A stretch of DNA of 51,983 nucleotides from an uncultured Clostridia bacterium (GCA_947627855.1 CANQXR010000016.1:1-51983); one strand, 5' to 3'. Positions 1 through 8,941 are shown, counted from the first letter of the stretch. The notes: generated by a model not told the origin, from the letters alone. Numbers and translations: made by a program.

Positions 1-66
1 ACAAGGGAGAGCGGGTACCCGCTCTCCCTTGTCTTTGCCGCCCCTCCCCCGCGTTGCCCCCGGCAG
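1..66. repeat. GC-rich palindromic element A (truncated by window edge)
   Basis: Positions 1-32 form a perfect palindrome with 16-bp arms meeting at a central GTAC. It is followed by a C-rich stretch to about 66. It lies just downstream of the argD stop codon on the minus strand, where it could end the arginine operon transcript. Composition and layout match the other GC-rich hairpin elements of this window. The left part may lie outside the window, so the full element cannot be judged. Confidence 0.6.
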
Positions 67-86
67 CTGGTCGGCGAACATTTTTT

Positions 87-1256
87 TTATAGGCTGCTCA
101 GCACTTTGTCAAGTATTTCTGTTGCCTCGTCTATATGCTTCTTTTCGGCTATCAGAGCAGGAACAAAGCGCACCACATTTGCTCCGGCATTCGCCAGAAG
201 CAGACCGTTTTCAATAGCGGCGGAAATTATGCCGCTTACGGGCATATCGAGTTCAATACCCTGCATATAGCCAATGCCCCTTACATCCTTAATAACATCA
301 TATTTGCTCTTGAGGGCATTCAGCTTTTCTGTAAGATATTTGCCGTTTTCGGCTACGTTTTCAAGAACCCCGTTTTTAAGAATGTCAAAAACCACATTTC
401 CGCAGCTTGCCGCCATAGGATTGCCGCCGAAGGTTGATGCATGATCTCCGGGGTTGAAGCAGTCGGCGAAAGCCTGTTTTGCCATCATTGCGCCCATTGG
501 TATGCCGCCTGCTATGCCCTTTGCCATACACAGCGCATCGGGTGTTACGCCGAATGTCTGATAGGCAAAATATGTTCCCAGACGTCCGCAGCCGCACTGC
601 ACCTCGTCAAATATGAGCATTATGTTTTTTTCATCGCAAAGCCTACGAACGGCTTTCAGAAAATCTATGTTTGCGGGGTGAATGCCGCCTTCACCCTGAA
701 CAGGCTCCATAATAACAGCACAGGTGTTTTTGGTTATGGTCGATTTTATGGATTCGATATTGTTGAATACGGCATATTTTATATGAGGCAGCATATCGCC
801 GAAGCCTTCGTGATAGTGGGTTTGTCCCGTTGCGGTAACTGCTCCGAAGGTTCTGCCATGGAAAGAGTGGAGCATTGCTATGATCTCCTGCCTGCCTGTC
901 CTGTTTCCGAATTTTCTTGCCAGTTTGAGAGCCGCTTCTATGGATTCCGCTCCCGAATTGCAGAAAAATACCCTGTCAAGCTCGCTTTCCTTTACAAGCT
1001 TTTCCGCTAAATTTGCCATGGGAGCCGTCCAATAGAGATTGGAGCAGTGTATCAGCTTTTTTGCCTGATTTGCTATGTTTTCCGCAAGCGCAGGGTGGGC
1101 GTGACCCAGACTGTTTACCGCAATGCCTCCCAAAAAATCAAGATATTTCTTTCCGTTTTCGTCATATACATACATACCCTCGCCATGGTCTAAGGCTATG
1201 GGGAAGCGGTTGTATGTATTCATAACATATTTTTTGCCCTTTTCTATGGTGTTCAT
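87..1256 (-). CDS. argD: acetylornithine aminotransferase
   Basis: PLP-dependent class III aminotransferase that converts N-acetylglutamate semialdehyde to N-acetylornithine in cytosolic arginine synthesis. Family hallmarks visible are YLDFLGGIAVNSLGHAHP near the N-terminus, FFCNSGAESIEAALKLAR, the glycine-rich AMLHSFHGRTFG, IFDEVQCGCGR with the PLP-contacting Asp, and AKGIAGGIPMGA with the Schiff-base Lys. Length (389 aa) is normal. I chose the ATG at 1256: GAGGAG lies 7 nt upstream, inside the end of argB. A TTG five codons earlier would leave no room for a ribosome site. It is the last gene of argCJBD, with its ribosome site embedded in argB, so translation is probably coupled. Some family members also act as succinyldiaminopimelate aminotransferase, which sequence alone does not exclude. 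Confidence 0.95.
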   Translation of the reverse strand: MNTIEKGKKYVMNTYNRFPIALDHGEGMYVYDENGKKYLDFLGGIAVNSLGHAHPALAENIANQAKKLIHCSNLYWTAPMANLAEKLVKESELDRVFFCNSGAESIEAALKLARKFGNRTGRQEIIAMLHSFHGRTFGAVTATGQTHYHEGFGDMLPHIKYAVFNNIESIKSTITKNTCAVIMEPVQGEGGIHPANIDFLKAVRRLCDEKNIMLIFDEVQCGCGRLGTYFAYQTFGVTPDALCMAKGIAGGIPMGAMMAKQAFADCFNPGDHASTFGGNPMAASCGNVVFDILKNGVLENVAENGKYLTEKLNALKSKYDVIKDVRGIGYMQGIELDMPVSGIISAAIENGLLLANAGANVVRFVPALIAEKKHIDEATEILDKVLSSL

Positions 1257-1260
1257 ATCA

Positions 1261-2139
1261 TCACTCCTCAATAAGTGTTCCTATGCCTCGTTTTGTGAAT
1301 ATTTCAAGAAGCAGACAGTGTTCTATACGTCCGTCTATTATGTGAACGTGAGAAACTCCGGCTTCCACTCCTGCTATGCAGCACGCCACCTTCGGTATCA
1401 TTCCGCCGTTGATAGTGCCGTTATCGATCATTTCCTTTACTTCGTCTACGCTTATAAATGAGCATATACTGTCGGGATCCTCCACATCTTTCAGAATTCC
1501 GGGTACATCGGTTATGAAAACAAGCTTTTCGGCATTGAGCGCTCCGGCAATGCTTACTGCCGCATAATCGGCGTTTATGTTGTAGCTCTTGTTGTCCTCA
1601 AGCCCTACGCCTATGGGAGAAATTACGGGAACAAAGTCGTTGTCCAGAAGGGTGTGTATAAGCCCTGTGTTTACATCTACGACTTCCCCCACATAGCCTA
1701 TGTCATCGCCGTTGGGTGTCATTCTTGTACATCTTAACAGGTTTGCGTCCTTTCCGCAAAGTCCTACGGCGTTTATGCCATGGGCGCAGAGGTCGGTTAC
1801 AAGGTCTTTGTTGAGCTTTCCTGCAAGAACCATCTGTACGACCTCCATTGTTTCCTCGCTTGTTACTCTCAGTCCGTTTTTAAAAACAGATTCTATATTG
1901 AGCGCAGCAAGCATATTGTTTATATCCTTGCCGCCGCCGTGTACCAGAACAGGCTTGAAGCCAACGTATTTCATAAGGGCAATATCCTTTATGAGAGATC
2001 TTTTTATATCCTCATTTACAAGAGCGGCTCCGCCATATTTTATTACTACGGTTATGCCGTTGAATTCCTTTATGTAGGGCAGTGCCTCAGTAAGAATTGC
2101 TGCCTTTTTGATTTCTGTTTTAAAACTGTATTCAGACAT
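1261..2139 (-). CDS. argB: acetylglutamate kinase
   Basis: Amino acid kinase family enzyme that phosphorylates N-acetylglutamate, the second step of arginine synthesis. The N-terminal KYGGAA loop (about residues 34-39), the VHGGGK loop (about 67-72), the NINADYAA substrate segment and the KLVFITDVPG nucleotide-site segment are all present. At 292 aa it is full length and carries an extra N-terminal helix-like segment (EALPYIKEF), as in arginine-inhibited hexameric forms, so feedback inhibition by arginine is plausible but inferred. It starts 12 bp after the argJ stop, and its TGA falls within the ribosome-site region of argD. A cyclic acetyl-recycling pathway (argJ present) commonly goes with an arginine-sensitive kinase. 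Confidence 0.96.
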   Translation of the reverse strand: MSEYSFKTEIKKAAILTEALPYIKEFNGITVVIKYGGAALVNEDIKRSLIKDIALMKYVGFKPVLVHGGGKDINNMLAALNIESVFKNGLRVTSEETMEVVQMVLAGKLNKDLVTDLCAHGINAVGLCGKDANLLRCTRMTPNGDDIGYVGEVVDVNTGLIHTLLDNDFVPVISPIGVGLEDNKSYNINADYAAVSIAGALNAEKLVFITDVPGILKDVEDPDSICSFISVDEVKEMIDNGTINGGMIPKVACCIAGVEAGVSHVHIIDGRIEHCLLLEIFTKRGIGTLIEE

Positions 2140-2151
2140 TTCAGACTCCTT

Positions 2152-3366
2152 TTATGAGCGGTAGTCGCCGTTTATCTTCACATAGTCGTAGGTCAGATCG
2201 CAGCCCCATGCCGTTGCTTCGGCGTTTCCGTCCGCTGCGTCCGCTTCAACGATTATTTTATCTTCACTGAGTATTTTCTTTGCAATATCCTCATCAAAAA
2301 CAATGGGTCTGCCTTTATCCATTACGAGAATACTGCCCTTTTCGGAAACAAAGCTTAATGAAACCTTCATGGGTTGGAATTTTCCGCCGGAATATCCCAT
2401 TGCGCACAAGGCTCTGCCCCAGTTTGCATCGCTGCCGAAAATCGCTGCTTTGAAAAGATTGGAGCTGACTATGCTTCTTGCAAGAAGTCTTGCGTCTTTT
2501 TTTGATGCGGCGTTGTATACATGAGCCTCTATAAGCTTTGTCGCTCCTTCTCCGTCCTTTGCGCACTTTATGGCAAGGGCTTTGTTTATATAAAACAATG
2601 CTTCAAAGAATTTGTCATAATCCTCTGTTCCCGCTTTTATTTCTTCATTCTCCGCCATACCGTTGGCAAGCGCCAGAACGGTGTCATTTGTGGACATATC
2701 GCCGTCAACGCTTATCATATTAAAGCTGTCGATAACGGCATCTGACAGTGCCTTTTGCAGAACCTCCGATGAAACTGCCGCATCTGTTGTTATGAAGCAC
2801 AGCATAGTCGCCATATTGGGATTTATCATTCCGCTGCCTTTCGCCATTCCTGCAAGAGTAACCGTCTTTCCTCCCACATTTATTTCACAGCATACCTTTT
2901 TGGCAAATGTATCTGTGGTCATAATTGCTTCGGCAGCATTTTCGCCGCTTTCACGGTCTTTTCCCAGAACTTCAAAACAGCTGCATACGCCTTTTTTAAG
3001 AGTGTCCATAGGAAGATTTACGCCTATTACGCCTGTGGACGCAACAAGAACATTTCTTCCGCCGCAGCCAAGCATACCGGCCAGCGTATCGGCTGTTTCC
3101 TCAGCGTCCGAAAGTCCCTGTTCCCCTGTGCAGGCGTTGGCGTTTCCGCTGTTTATTGCGACTGCCTTTATGGGATTTCTGACATTTTCCATATCATAAA
3201 GCACAGGAGCGGCTTTTACCGTATTGGTTGTGAAACAGCCTGCTGCGCTGCAAAGGGCATCGCTTACTATAATCGCCATATCCTTTTTTTCTTTTTTAAG
3301 TCCGCAGTGTATTCCTGCCGCCGAAAAGCCCTTTGGGTTTGTTATGTTTCCTTCGATTATTTTCAT
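2152..3366 (-). CDS. argJ: bifunctional ornithine acetyltransferase / N-acetylglutamate synthase
   Basis: ArgJ moves the acetyl group from N-acetylornithine to glutamate, closing the acetyl cycle; many homologues also make acetylglutamate from acetyl-CoA. The protein self-cleaves before a Thr nucleophile. The site is visible as KGSGMINPNMA|TML, with the Thr near residue 187 of this start (190 from the upstream GTG). The preceding VASTGVIG and SGNANACTG segments are also typical. Start choice: ATG at 3366 has GGAG 8 nt upstream, whereas the GTG three codons earlier overlaps that site. Length is about 404 aa, normal for the family. It lies 15 bp downstream of argC and 12 bp upstream of argB. 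Whether it is mono- or bifunctional cannot be read from sequence. Confidence 0.95.
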   Translation of the reverse strand: MKIIEGNITNPKGFSAAGIHCGLKKEKKDMAIIVSDALCSAAGCFTTNTVKAAPVLYDMENVRNPIKAVAINSGNANACTGEQGLSDAEETADTLAGMLGCGGRNVLVASTGVIGVNLPMDTLKKGVCSCFEVLGKDRESGENAAEAIMTTDTFAKKVCCEINVGGKTVTLAGMAKGSGMINPNMATMLCFITTDAAVSSEVLQKALSDAVIDSFNMISVDGDMSTNDTVLALANGMAENEEIKAGTEDYDKFFEALFYINKALAIKCAKDGEGATKLIEAHVYNAASKKDARLLARSIVSSNLFKAAIFGSDANWGRALCAMGYSGGKFQPMKVSLSFVSEKGSILVMDKGRPIVFDEDIAKKILSEDKIIVEADAADGNAEATAWGCDLTYDYVKINGDYRS

Positions 3367-3381
3367 ATATATCACTCCGTA

Positions 3382-4419
3382 TTAAACCGGGAAGGGCGGT
3401 ATAAAGCCTATTCCCTCTTTTTCATCAAATCCGAAAAGTATGTTCATATTCTGCACAGCCTGTCCTGCGGCGCCTTTGAAAAGATTGTCTATGGCGCCTA
3501 CGGCTATTACTCTGTTTGTTCTCTTGTCAACAGTAAAGCCTACATCGAAAAAGTTGGAATTCTTGACCCATCTTGTTTCGGGGAAAACGCCCTTATCCAT
3601 TATTCTTATAAAGTATTCGTTTCCGTAATATTTCTCATATGCTTCTCTCAGTCTGTCATAGTCCGCATCTGATGTAAGGCTTGCATAGCAGGTAGCAAGT
3701 ATGCCCCTGTTCATGGGTATGAGGTGGGGCGTAAAGCTTATGGTGATTTCCCTGCCACAGGCATATGAGAGCTGCTCTTCGATTTCCGGCGTGTGGCGGT
3801 GGCTTGCTATTTTATATGCCTTTACCGATTCGTTTACTTCACAGAAAAGGTTTGCCGCCGACAGACCTCTGCCTGCTCCGGATACACCGCTTTTTGCATC
3901 TATTATAATTGAATCCGGCTCAATAAGCCCCTCTTTTACCAAGGGATAGAGGGAAAGTATTGAACAGGTCGTGTAGCAGCCGGGGTTGCCTATTATGCGT
4001 CTGCCCTTTATTTTTTCTCTGTTTATTTCGCAAAGCCCATATACGGCTTCTTTCAGAATGTCCTTTGAATAATGCTCGCAATACCAGCTTTCATATACGT
4101 CTATGTTCTGCAGTCTGAAATCGGCTCCGAGGTCGATTATTCTGCACTTGTCAAGTATGTCAGCGTTTACTCTCCTGCTTGCTTCGCCATGGGGAAGAGC
4201 AAGAAATATAACATCGCACTCCTTGGCAAGCTTTTCCATATCGTCAGCCTCGCAGACAAGGTCTGAGGGATTGAAGTTGGGATATACATTTTTATACATA
4301 TTTCCGGCATAGCTTTTGGAGCATACGCTTTTTATACATACGTGCCTATGGTTTGAAAGAAGTCTTACAAGCTCGCTGCCCGCATAGCCCGTAGACCCTA
4401 TAATTCCTACATTTATCAT
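3382..4419 (-). CDS. argC: N-acetyl-gamma-glutamyl-phosphate reductase
   Basis: NADPH-dependent reductase for the third step of arginine synthesis. The Rossmann motif GIIGSTGYAGSELVRLL is at the N-terminus, the catalytic Cys sits in GNPGCYTT (Cys148), and a conserved His lies in SHRHTPEIEEQL. At 345 aa it matches type 1 ArgC. First gene of argCJBD, with a sigma-A promoter at 4463-4491 and an ATG preceded by AAGGGG. The order C-J-B-D is the classic Firmicute arrangement. No carB or argF follows inside the window, so citrulline formation is encoded elsewhere. Confidence 0.96.
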   Translation of the reverse strand: MINVGIIGSTGYAGSELVRLLSNHRHVCIKSVCSKSYAGNMYKNVYPNFNPSDLVCEADDMEKLAKECDVIFLALPHGEASRRVNADILDKCRIIDLGADFRLQNIDVYESWYCEHYSKDILKEAVYGLCEINREKIKGRRIIGNPGCYTTCSILSLYPLVKEGLIEPDSIIIDAKSGVSGAGRGLSAANLFCEVNESVKAYKIASHRHTPEIEEQLSYACGREITISFTPHLIPMNRGILATCYASLTSDADYDRLREAYEKYYGNEYFIRIMDKGVFPETRWVKNSNFFDVGFTVDKRTNRVIAVGAIDNLFKGAAGQAVQNMNILFGFDEKEGIGFIPPFPV

Positions 4420-4462
4420 AATTTCGTCCCCTTATATTCCATATAAACAAAAGTTAAGAGTT

Positions 4463-4491
4463 ATTATACACTACATTAATATATTATGCAA
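4463..4491 (-). promoter_or_regulatory. sigma-A promoter of argCJBD
   Basis: On the minus strand TTGCAT (4491-4486) and TATAAT (4468-4463) are separated by exactly 17 bp, 44 bp upstream of argC. The spacer is AT-rich, and the -35/spacer region loosely resembles an ArgR box (TGCATAATATATTAATG). That resemblance is weak and not claimed as a site. The 4492-4562 stretch behind it is almost pure A/T without other structure I can name. Confidence 0.75.
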
Positions 4492-4562
4492 GATATTTTT
4501 TGAAAAATAATAAAAAATAATAGATTAATTTATAAATATACAAATATAACAAATAATTATGC

Positions 4563-4590
4563 AAAAAGAAGCCCCCACAAGGGGGACTTC
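4563..4590 (-). terminator. rho-independent terminator of mcsA-mcsB-clpC
   Basis: Minus-strand hairpin GAAGTCCCCC / GGGGGCTTC with a TTGT loop and one bulged T, followed directly by TTTTT. It lies about 77 bp beyond the clpC stop. Confidence 0.85.
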
Positions 4591-4666
4591 AAAAGGTAAA
4601 GGAGGTCTATATACAGCAGACTGTCATATACAGCCGCAAAGGGCTTTGTACACGACAGATATTAAC

Positions 4667-7147
4667 TTATGCTTTGACAACATCAAATTTGTTTTCCTTA
4701 CAGTCTATTGTAACACTGTCGCCTGCGGAAATTTTTCCTTCGAGTATTTTGTCGGCAAGAAGGTCTTCGATTTGTGACTGTATGGCACGCTTCAGAGGTC
4801 TTGCGCCGTAAACCTTGTCATAGCCTTCGTCTGAAAGCCTGTCAAGAGCCGTATCCGTAAGCTCAAGGTTTATATTCATATTTGCCTTGATGCGGTTTGA
4901 TACGTCCTTTATCATAAGCGCCGCTATTTCCTTTATTTCTTCCTTTTTAAGCATTTCAAAAACGATTATGTCGTCTATTCTGTTTAAAAATTCGGGACGG
5001 AATATTCTCTTGACCTCGCTCATAACGGCGGATTTCATTTTTTCGTAGTCCTGCTTTTCATTATCCGAGGAATTTCCCCCCGAAAAGCCAAGATTTTTAG
5101 GTGTTGTGATGTTTTTTGCTCCTGCGTTTGAGGTCATAATTATAACAGTGTTTTTGAAATCGACCTTTCTGCCCTGACTGTCGGTTATGTGTCCATCGTC
5201 AAGAACCTGAAGCAGTATATTGAAAACATCGGGGTGAGCCTTTTCTATTTCATCGAAAAGTATTACCGAATAAGGGTTGCGCCTTACCTTTTCGGAAAGC
5301 TGACCGCCATCGTCAAAACCCACATATCCCGGAGGCGCTCCTATAAGCTTTGATACGGTGTGTTTTTCCATATATTCGCTCATATCTATACGAATCATGG
5401 AGTTTTCATCTCCGAAAAGAACCTCCGCCAAAGCCTTTGAAAGCTCTGTTTTTCCTACGCCGGTGGGACCGAGGAACAGGAATGAGCCTATGGGGCGTCT
5501 GGGGTCTGCAAGTCCCACTCTGCTTCTTCTGATTGCCTTTGAAATTGCGGTTACAGCTTCGTTCTGTCCTATGACACGGTTGTGGAGAATGCTCTCCATA
5601 TTGCGAAGTCTTTCTCCCTCCTCCTGCTGAAGCTTTTTAACGGGTATGCCTGTCCAGCTGCCTATTATTTCGGCTACCGTGTCGGGAGTGACTGTCTGTA
5701 CGACTTCGCTGTTTTCGGCTTTCCATTTATCCTCAAGCTCTGTGAGCTTTTCCCTCAGAGCGTCCTGCTCCTTTTTGATTTTGCCTGCCTTTTCATATTC
5801 CTCAGACTTTACGGCAGCCTCCTTTTCTTTGGAGAGGGTTTCTATCTTGTCCTTTATTTCCTTAAGGTCGGGAGGTGCGGTGAAGGTGAGAAGTCTTATT
5901 TTTGATGCTGCTTCATCTATAACGTCTATTGCCTTGTCGGGAAGAAATCTGTCTGTTATATATCTTGACGACAGGTTTACGGCAGCCGTTATTGCCTCAT
6001 CTGTTATTTTTACATTGTGATGGGCTTCATATTTGTCACGAAGTCCCATGAGCATTTCGACTGCTTCTTCACGGCTTGGCTCGTCTACGGTGACAGGCTG
6101 GAAACGTCTTTCAAGAGCCGCATCCTTTTCAACATATTTTCTGTATTCATTCAGTGTAGTTGCGCCTATTACCTGAATTTCACCTCTTGCAAGGGCGGGC
6201 TTGAGTATGTTTGACGCATCTATTGCTCCCTCTGCTCCGCCTGCGCCTATTATTGTGTGAAGCTCGTCTATGAAGAGAATTACGTTTCCTGCTTTTCTGA
6301 CCTCTTCCATGGTGGATTTGATTCTTTCTTCAAATTCTCCTCTGTATTTGCTCCCTGCGACCATGGAGGCGATGTCCAGAGCGACTACTCTTTTGTCCTT
6401 GAGAATTTCCGGAACCTCTCCCGAAGCTATATTCTGGGCAAGTCCCTCGGCTATTGCGGTTTTGCCTACGCCGGGGTCGCCTACAAGACAGGGATTGTTT
6501 TTGGTTCTTCTGCTGAGAATCTGTATAACTCTGCCGATTTCCTTGTCACGTCCTATTATGGGGTCGAATTTATGGTCGGCGGCGGAGGCTGTCAGATCTC
6601 TGCCGTATTTGTCAAGGGTAGGTGTATTTGATTTTCCCTTAGAGCCGGTTTTTCCTGCGCCTATGGGTATTGCGTCGGGGTTGTCGTCCTCATAGCCAAG
6701 CATTGTAAGTATATCGGTGTAGAGCTTTTCGGGGCTTATGCCGAGGGAGGTGAGAATTCTGTTTGCAACGCTTTCGTCATATGAGTTTGTATTGTCCTTT
6801 ATAAGGGCAAGAAGCATATGTTCTGTGCCAACGATAGTCTGTCCCATATATACGGCTTCCTGTCCGCTGAGCTGTATTATTCGCTTTGCTCTTGGGGTGA
6901 AATCGTTAAGAGTGTTTGGTCTCGGAAGAGCCGAGTCAGCTCTGCCTATCAGTTCATATATTTTGTTTTCTATATCCTCAGCCTTTATATTCTGTGTGGA
7001 AAGAGCCTTTTCAGCGGCGCAGTCCTCTGTTTTTGCAAGAGCAAGAAGTATATGCTCTGTGCCTACATAATTATGCCCCATTTCCGCCGATGTAAGGCAG
7101 GCTGTGTCGATAACCTCAGCAGCTTTCTGTGAAAATTTTATCTGCAT
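4667..7147 (-). CDS. clpC: ATP-dependent Clp protease ATP-binding subunit ClpC
   Basis: HSP100 unfoldase that feeds substrates, including phospho-arginine-marked proteins, to ClpP. The 826-residue protein has two N-terminal Clp-N repeats (about 1-145). The first AAA+ module has Walker A GDPGVGKT (223-230) and Walker B LFIDE (291-295). A UVR-like middle coiled coil follows (about 435-475), then the second AAA+ module with GPTGVGKT (560-567) and the C-terminal D2-small domain. The middle domain identifies ClpC rather than ClpA or ClpB. ATG at 7147 has AAAGGAGG 10 nt upstream. It is the distal gene of mcsA-mcsB-clpC, 16 bp after mcsB. Expected regulation is heat induction through the CIRCE box upstream of mcsA. 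Confidence 0.97.
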   Translation of the reverse strand: MQIKFSQKAAEVIDTACLTSAEMGHNYVGTEHILLALAKTEDCAAEKALSTQNIKAEDIENKIYELIGRADSALPRPNTLNDFTPRAKRIIQLSGQEAVYMGQTIVGTEHMLLALIKDNTNSYDESVANRILTSLGISPEKLYTDILTMLGYEDDNPDAIPIGAGKTGSKGKSNTPTLDKYGRDLTASAADHKFDPIIGRDKEIGRVIQILSRRTKNNPCLVGDPGVGKTAIAEGLAQNIASGEVPEILKDKRVVALDIASMVAGSKYRGEFEERIKSTMEEVRKAGNVILFIDELHTIIGAGGAEGAIDASNILKPALARGEIQVIGATTLNEYRKYVEKDAALERRFQPVTVDEPSREEAVEMLMGLRDKYEAHHNVKITDEAITAAVNLSSRYITDRFLPDKAIDVIDEAASKIRLLTFTAPPDLKEIKDKIETLSKEKEAAVKSEEYEKAGKIKKEQDALREKLTELEDKWKAENSEVVQTVTPDTVAEIIGSWTGIPVKKLQQEEGERLRNMESILHNRVIGQNEAVTAISKAIRRSRVGLADPRRPIGSFLFLGPTGVGKTELSKALAEVLFGDENSMIRIDMSEYMEKHTVSKLIGAPPGYVGFDDGGQLSEKVRRNPYSVILFDEIEKAHPDVFNILLQVLDDGHITDSQGRKVDFKNTVIIMTSNAGAKNITTPKNLGFSGGNSSDNEKQDYEKMKSAVMSEVKRIFRPEFLNRIDDIIVFEMLKKEEIKEIAALMIKDVSNRIKANMNINLELTDTALDRLSDEGYDKVYGARPLKRAIQSQIEDLLADKILEGKISAGDSVTIDCKENKFDVVKA

Positions 7148-7163
7148 AGTTATGTAACCTCCT

Positions 7164-8132
7164 TTACAGATTATTATTTATATATTCAGCCCTGAGAACA
7201 TCACGTTTTGCGGCATCGAGCATATCGCCGGAACGCTTTATTATGCTGCCTGACTGAATATTTACCATTATATTATATATATTGTCATTCATATTATTTA
7301 TTATACCGCTTGTAATGCCAAGCTTTACGTTGGAAAGATGTTCCATAGCTTCACGGGAAGATATTTTTCTGCAATATCTGAGTATGCCAAGACTTCTGTA
7401 CACAAGGTCGCAGTAGTCTGTATTTTTTATTATTCTTGACTGAAGCTCTTTTTCCTTTTTTATTATCTGATTTACAACATTTTTGAGGTCGGCTGTTATT
7501 TCGGCTTCCGTCTTGCCGAGTGTAAGCTGGTTTGAAATCTGATAAAGGCTGCCGAGGGGTTCGCTGCCTTCGCCGTATATACCTCTTATCACCATGCCGA
7601 ATCTTGCAATTTCGTTTTGCAGGTTTTTTATCTGCTTTGTTTTTTCAAGCATGGGAAGGTGGAGCATATAGGAGGCTCTCAGTCCTGTTCCCGTATTTGT
7701 AAGGCAGGCTGTCAGATAACCGTATTTTTCGCTGAAGGCAAAGGAAAGGCTTTCATCGAGAAGGTCGTCCAGCTTGTCGGCGAGGTCGTAGGAGGCGTCG
7801 ATGTTATCTCCGGGAAATATTGTCTGTATTCTTATATGGTCTTCATCGTTTATAAGAATTTCAGCCCTGTTGTCGGATTTGAGGAAAAGAGAGCATTTGT
7901 CGCTTTCCGCCATTTGCGGGCTTATCAGATGATTTTCCGTAAGTGACAGCTTTGTGGGACCGTCAATTTCGGAAAGCCTTATAAAACGGAAGTCCTTTTC
8001 CGCAGGTCTGAGAGCGCTGCGAACCTTTTCGGTTATTTCATCGGACTGAGCTTTGTTCAGCCCGTTGGGAAAGGGATAGCCCTTTAAATTTCTTGCAAGT
8101 CGGATCCGTGTTGAAATAATAATGTCGCTCAT
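7164..8132 (-). CDS. mcsB: protein-arginine kinase McsB
   Basis: ATP:guanido phosphotransferase-fold kinase that phosphorylates arginines on misfolded proteins to mark them for ClpC-ClpP. Visible features are the STRIRLARN nucleotide-binding segment right at the N-terminus, NDEDHIRIQ with the catalytic acidic residue (about Glu97), the catalytic Cys143 in ACLTNTGTGLR, RGIYGEGSEPLG, and a C-terminal RDVLRAEY segment corresponding to the phospho-arginine-sensing site. At 322 aa it is shorter than Bacillus McsB (about 360) because the N-terminal extension before SDIIIS is nearly absent; all catalytic parts remain. ATG at 8132 has GGGAG 9 nt upstream. It starts 1 bp after the mcsA stop, implying coupling with its activator McsA. 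Confidence 0.94.
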   Translation of the reverse strand: MSDIIISTRIRLARNLKGYPFPNGLNKAQSDEITEKVRSALRPAEKDFRFIRLSEIDGPTKLSLTENHLISPQMAESDKCSLFLKSDNRAEILINDEDHIRIQTIFPGDNIDASYDLADKLDDLLDESLSFAFSEKYGYLTACLTNTGTGLRASYMLHLPMLEKTKQIKNLQNEIARFGMVIRGIYGEGSEPLGSLYQISNQLTLGKTEAEITADLKNVVNQIIKKEKELQSRIIKNTDYCDLVYRSLGILRYCRKISSREAMEHLSNVKLGITSGIINNMNDNIYNIMVNIQSGSIIKRSGDMLDAAKRDVLRAEYINNNL

Positions 8133-8133
8133 T

Positions 8134-8658
8134 TTATTTATCTCCCAATTCTTTTATTTTATCTCTGAGTTCTGCTGCCTTTTCGTAGTTTTCTTCTTCA
8201 ACGGCTTTTTTCAGCTCGGCACGGAGCTTATCCGCTTCGGAAACGGGCGTCTGTCTGTTTTCGGGTTTTGAGGCTGTGTTCCCTAAACTGCCGGGGCGCT
8301 TGCCTATGTGGCGGATACCTCTTTGATATTTTCTGAGGTTGTTCTCCACAAAGCTGTCGAATTCGTCATAGCAGTCTGTGCAGCCGAGAAAGCTGGAGCC
8401 TATAAGGGACGAAAGCCCCGAATGGCAGGTGGGACACAGATGTTCGCCTATGGAAGAATGAGGAGCATGGAAAAGGCTGTCGGATTCTCCCCAGAAATTG
8501 CTTATAAGGCTTACGGGGTCGGGAAAGATATCCATATTGAAGCCTATGTTCATTTCCTTTGCGCAGTCCTCACAAAGGTCAAGCTCGGTTATTTTGCCGT
8601 TTATATTCTGTTCAAAATGTACTGTTGCGTTATTGTGATTGCATTTCTGACATAACAT
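8134..8658 (-). CDS. mcsA: McsA, zinc-binding activator of McsB
   Basis: The 174-residue protein carries two zinc-ribbon-like blocks: an N-terminal CQKC...CEDC (residues 3-32) and a central CPTC...CTDC (about 90-116). A C-terminal UVR coiled coil follows (LRAELKKAVEEENYEKAAEL). This arrangement defines McsA, which activates the arginine kinase McsB. It is the first gene of the operon, which in Bacillus would instead begin with ctsR. Here no ctsR precedes it, and the upstream region carries a CIRCE operator. ATG at 8658 has a GGGAG-type site upstream. Confidence 0.92.
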   Translation of the reverse strand: MLCQKCNHNNATVHFEQNINGKITELDLCEDCAKEMNIGFNMDIFPDPVSLISNFWGESDSLFHAPHSSIGEHLCPTCHSGLSSLIGSSFLGCTDCYDEFDSFVENNLRKYQRGIRHIGKRPGSLGNTASKPENRQTPVSEADKLRAELKKAVEEENYEKAAELRDKIKELGDK

Positions 8659-8683
8659 ATTAAAATCTCCCTTCTTGATTTTG

Positions 8684-8710
8684 TTAGCACTCTGACTTGA
8701 TGAGTGCTAA
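8684..8710 (-). promoter_or_regulatory. CIRCE operator (HrcA site) upstream of mcsA
   Basis: Perfect CIRCE inverted repeat: TTAGCACTC (8684-8692), nine bases, GAGTGCTAA (8702-8710), 26 bp upstream of mcsA. HrcA binds this element and is titrated by GroEL on heat stress. No CtsR-type heptad direct repeat was found between 8659 and 8760. A TTGAGA (8721-8716, minus) could serve as the -35, but I see no convincing -10. Confidence 0.95.
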
Positions 8711-8879
8711 TACATTCTCAATTTAAAACCTCTGCTTGAGAGGTCTTTTGTTTATTTTTTTTCTTTTTTCATAATAATATACGCCATATGCTTTTAAAAG
8801 TCTGACATTCCGAAAAAAATTTTTGAAATTTTTTGCGGAGGGAGAGGGTTATATATTTTGGCGTTTTTGTAAAAAATAT

Positions 8880-8908
8880 TTGAACTTATAATACTTATCT
8901 GTTATAAT
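8880..8908 (+). promoter_or_regulatory. sigma-A promoter of the 8942-12438 operon
   Basis: TTGAAC (8880-8885) and TATAAT (8903-8908) are 17 bp apart, 34 bp before the ATG at 8942. GAGG at 8930-8933 sits 8 nt before that ATG. Confidence 0.75.
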
Positions 8909-8941
8909 TGTTATGCTTAATAATTTTATGAGGTTTGGAGT

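Noticed and set aside
1..66. GC-rich elements interpreted as insertion sequences or MITEs
   Set aside because: No open frame, no common terminal inverted repeat and no target duplication could be seen at the boundaries.
441..1010. Long plus-strand open frames opposite argD, clpC, mutS2 and the ABC genes
   Set aside because: They lie antisense to confidently identified genes, lack ribosome sites and show no protein-like conservation patterns; they reflect codon bias of the true genes.
4469..4491. ArgR box in the argC promoter
   Set aside because: The sequence only loosely matches the consensus and equally reflects AT-rich promoter DNA. No argR gene is in the window.
8728..8763. Hairpin ACCTCT/AGAGGT followed by a T-rich stretch, as a plus-strand terminator
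   Set aside because: No plus-strand gene precedes it, since mcsA is on the minus strand. The stem is only 6 bp. It may be chance in a T-rich region.
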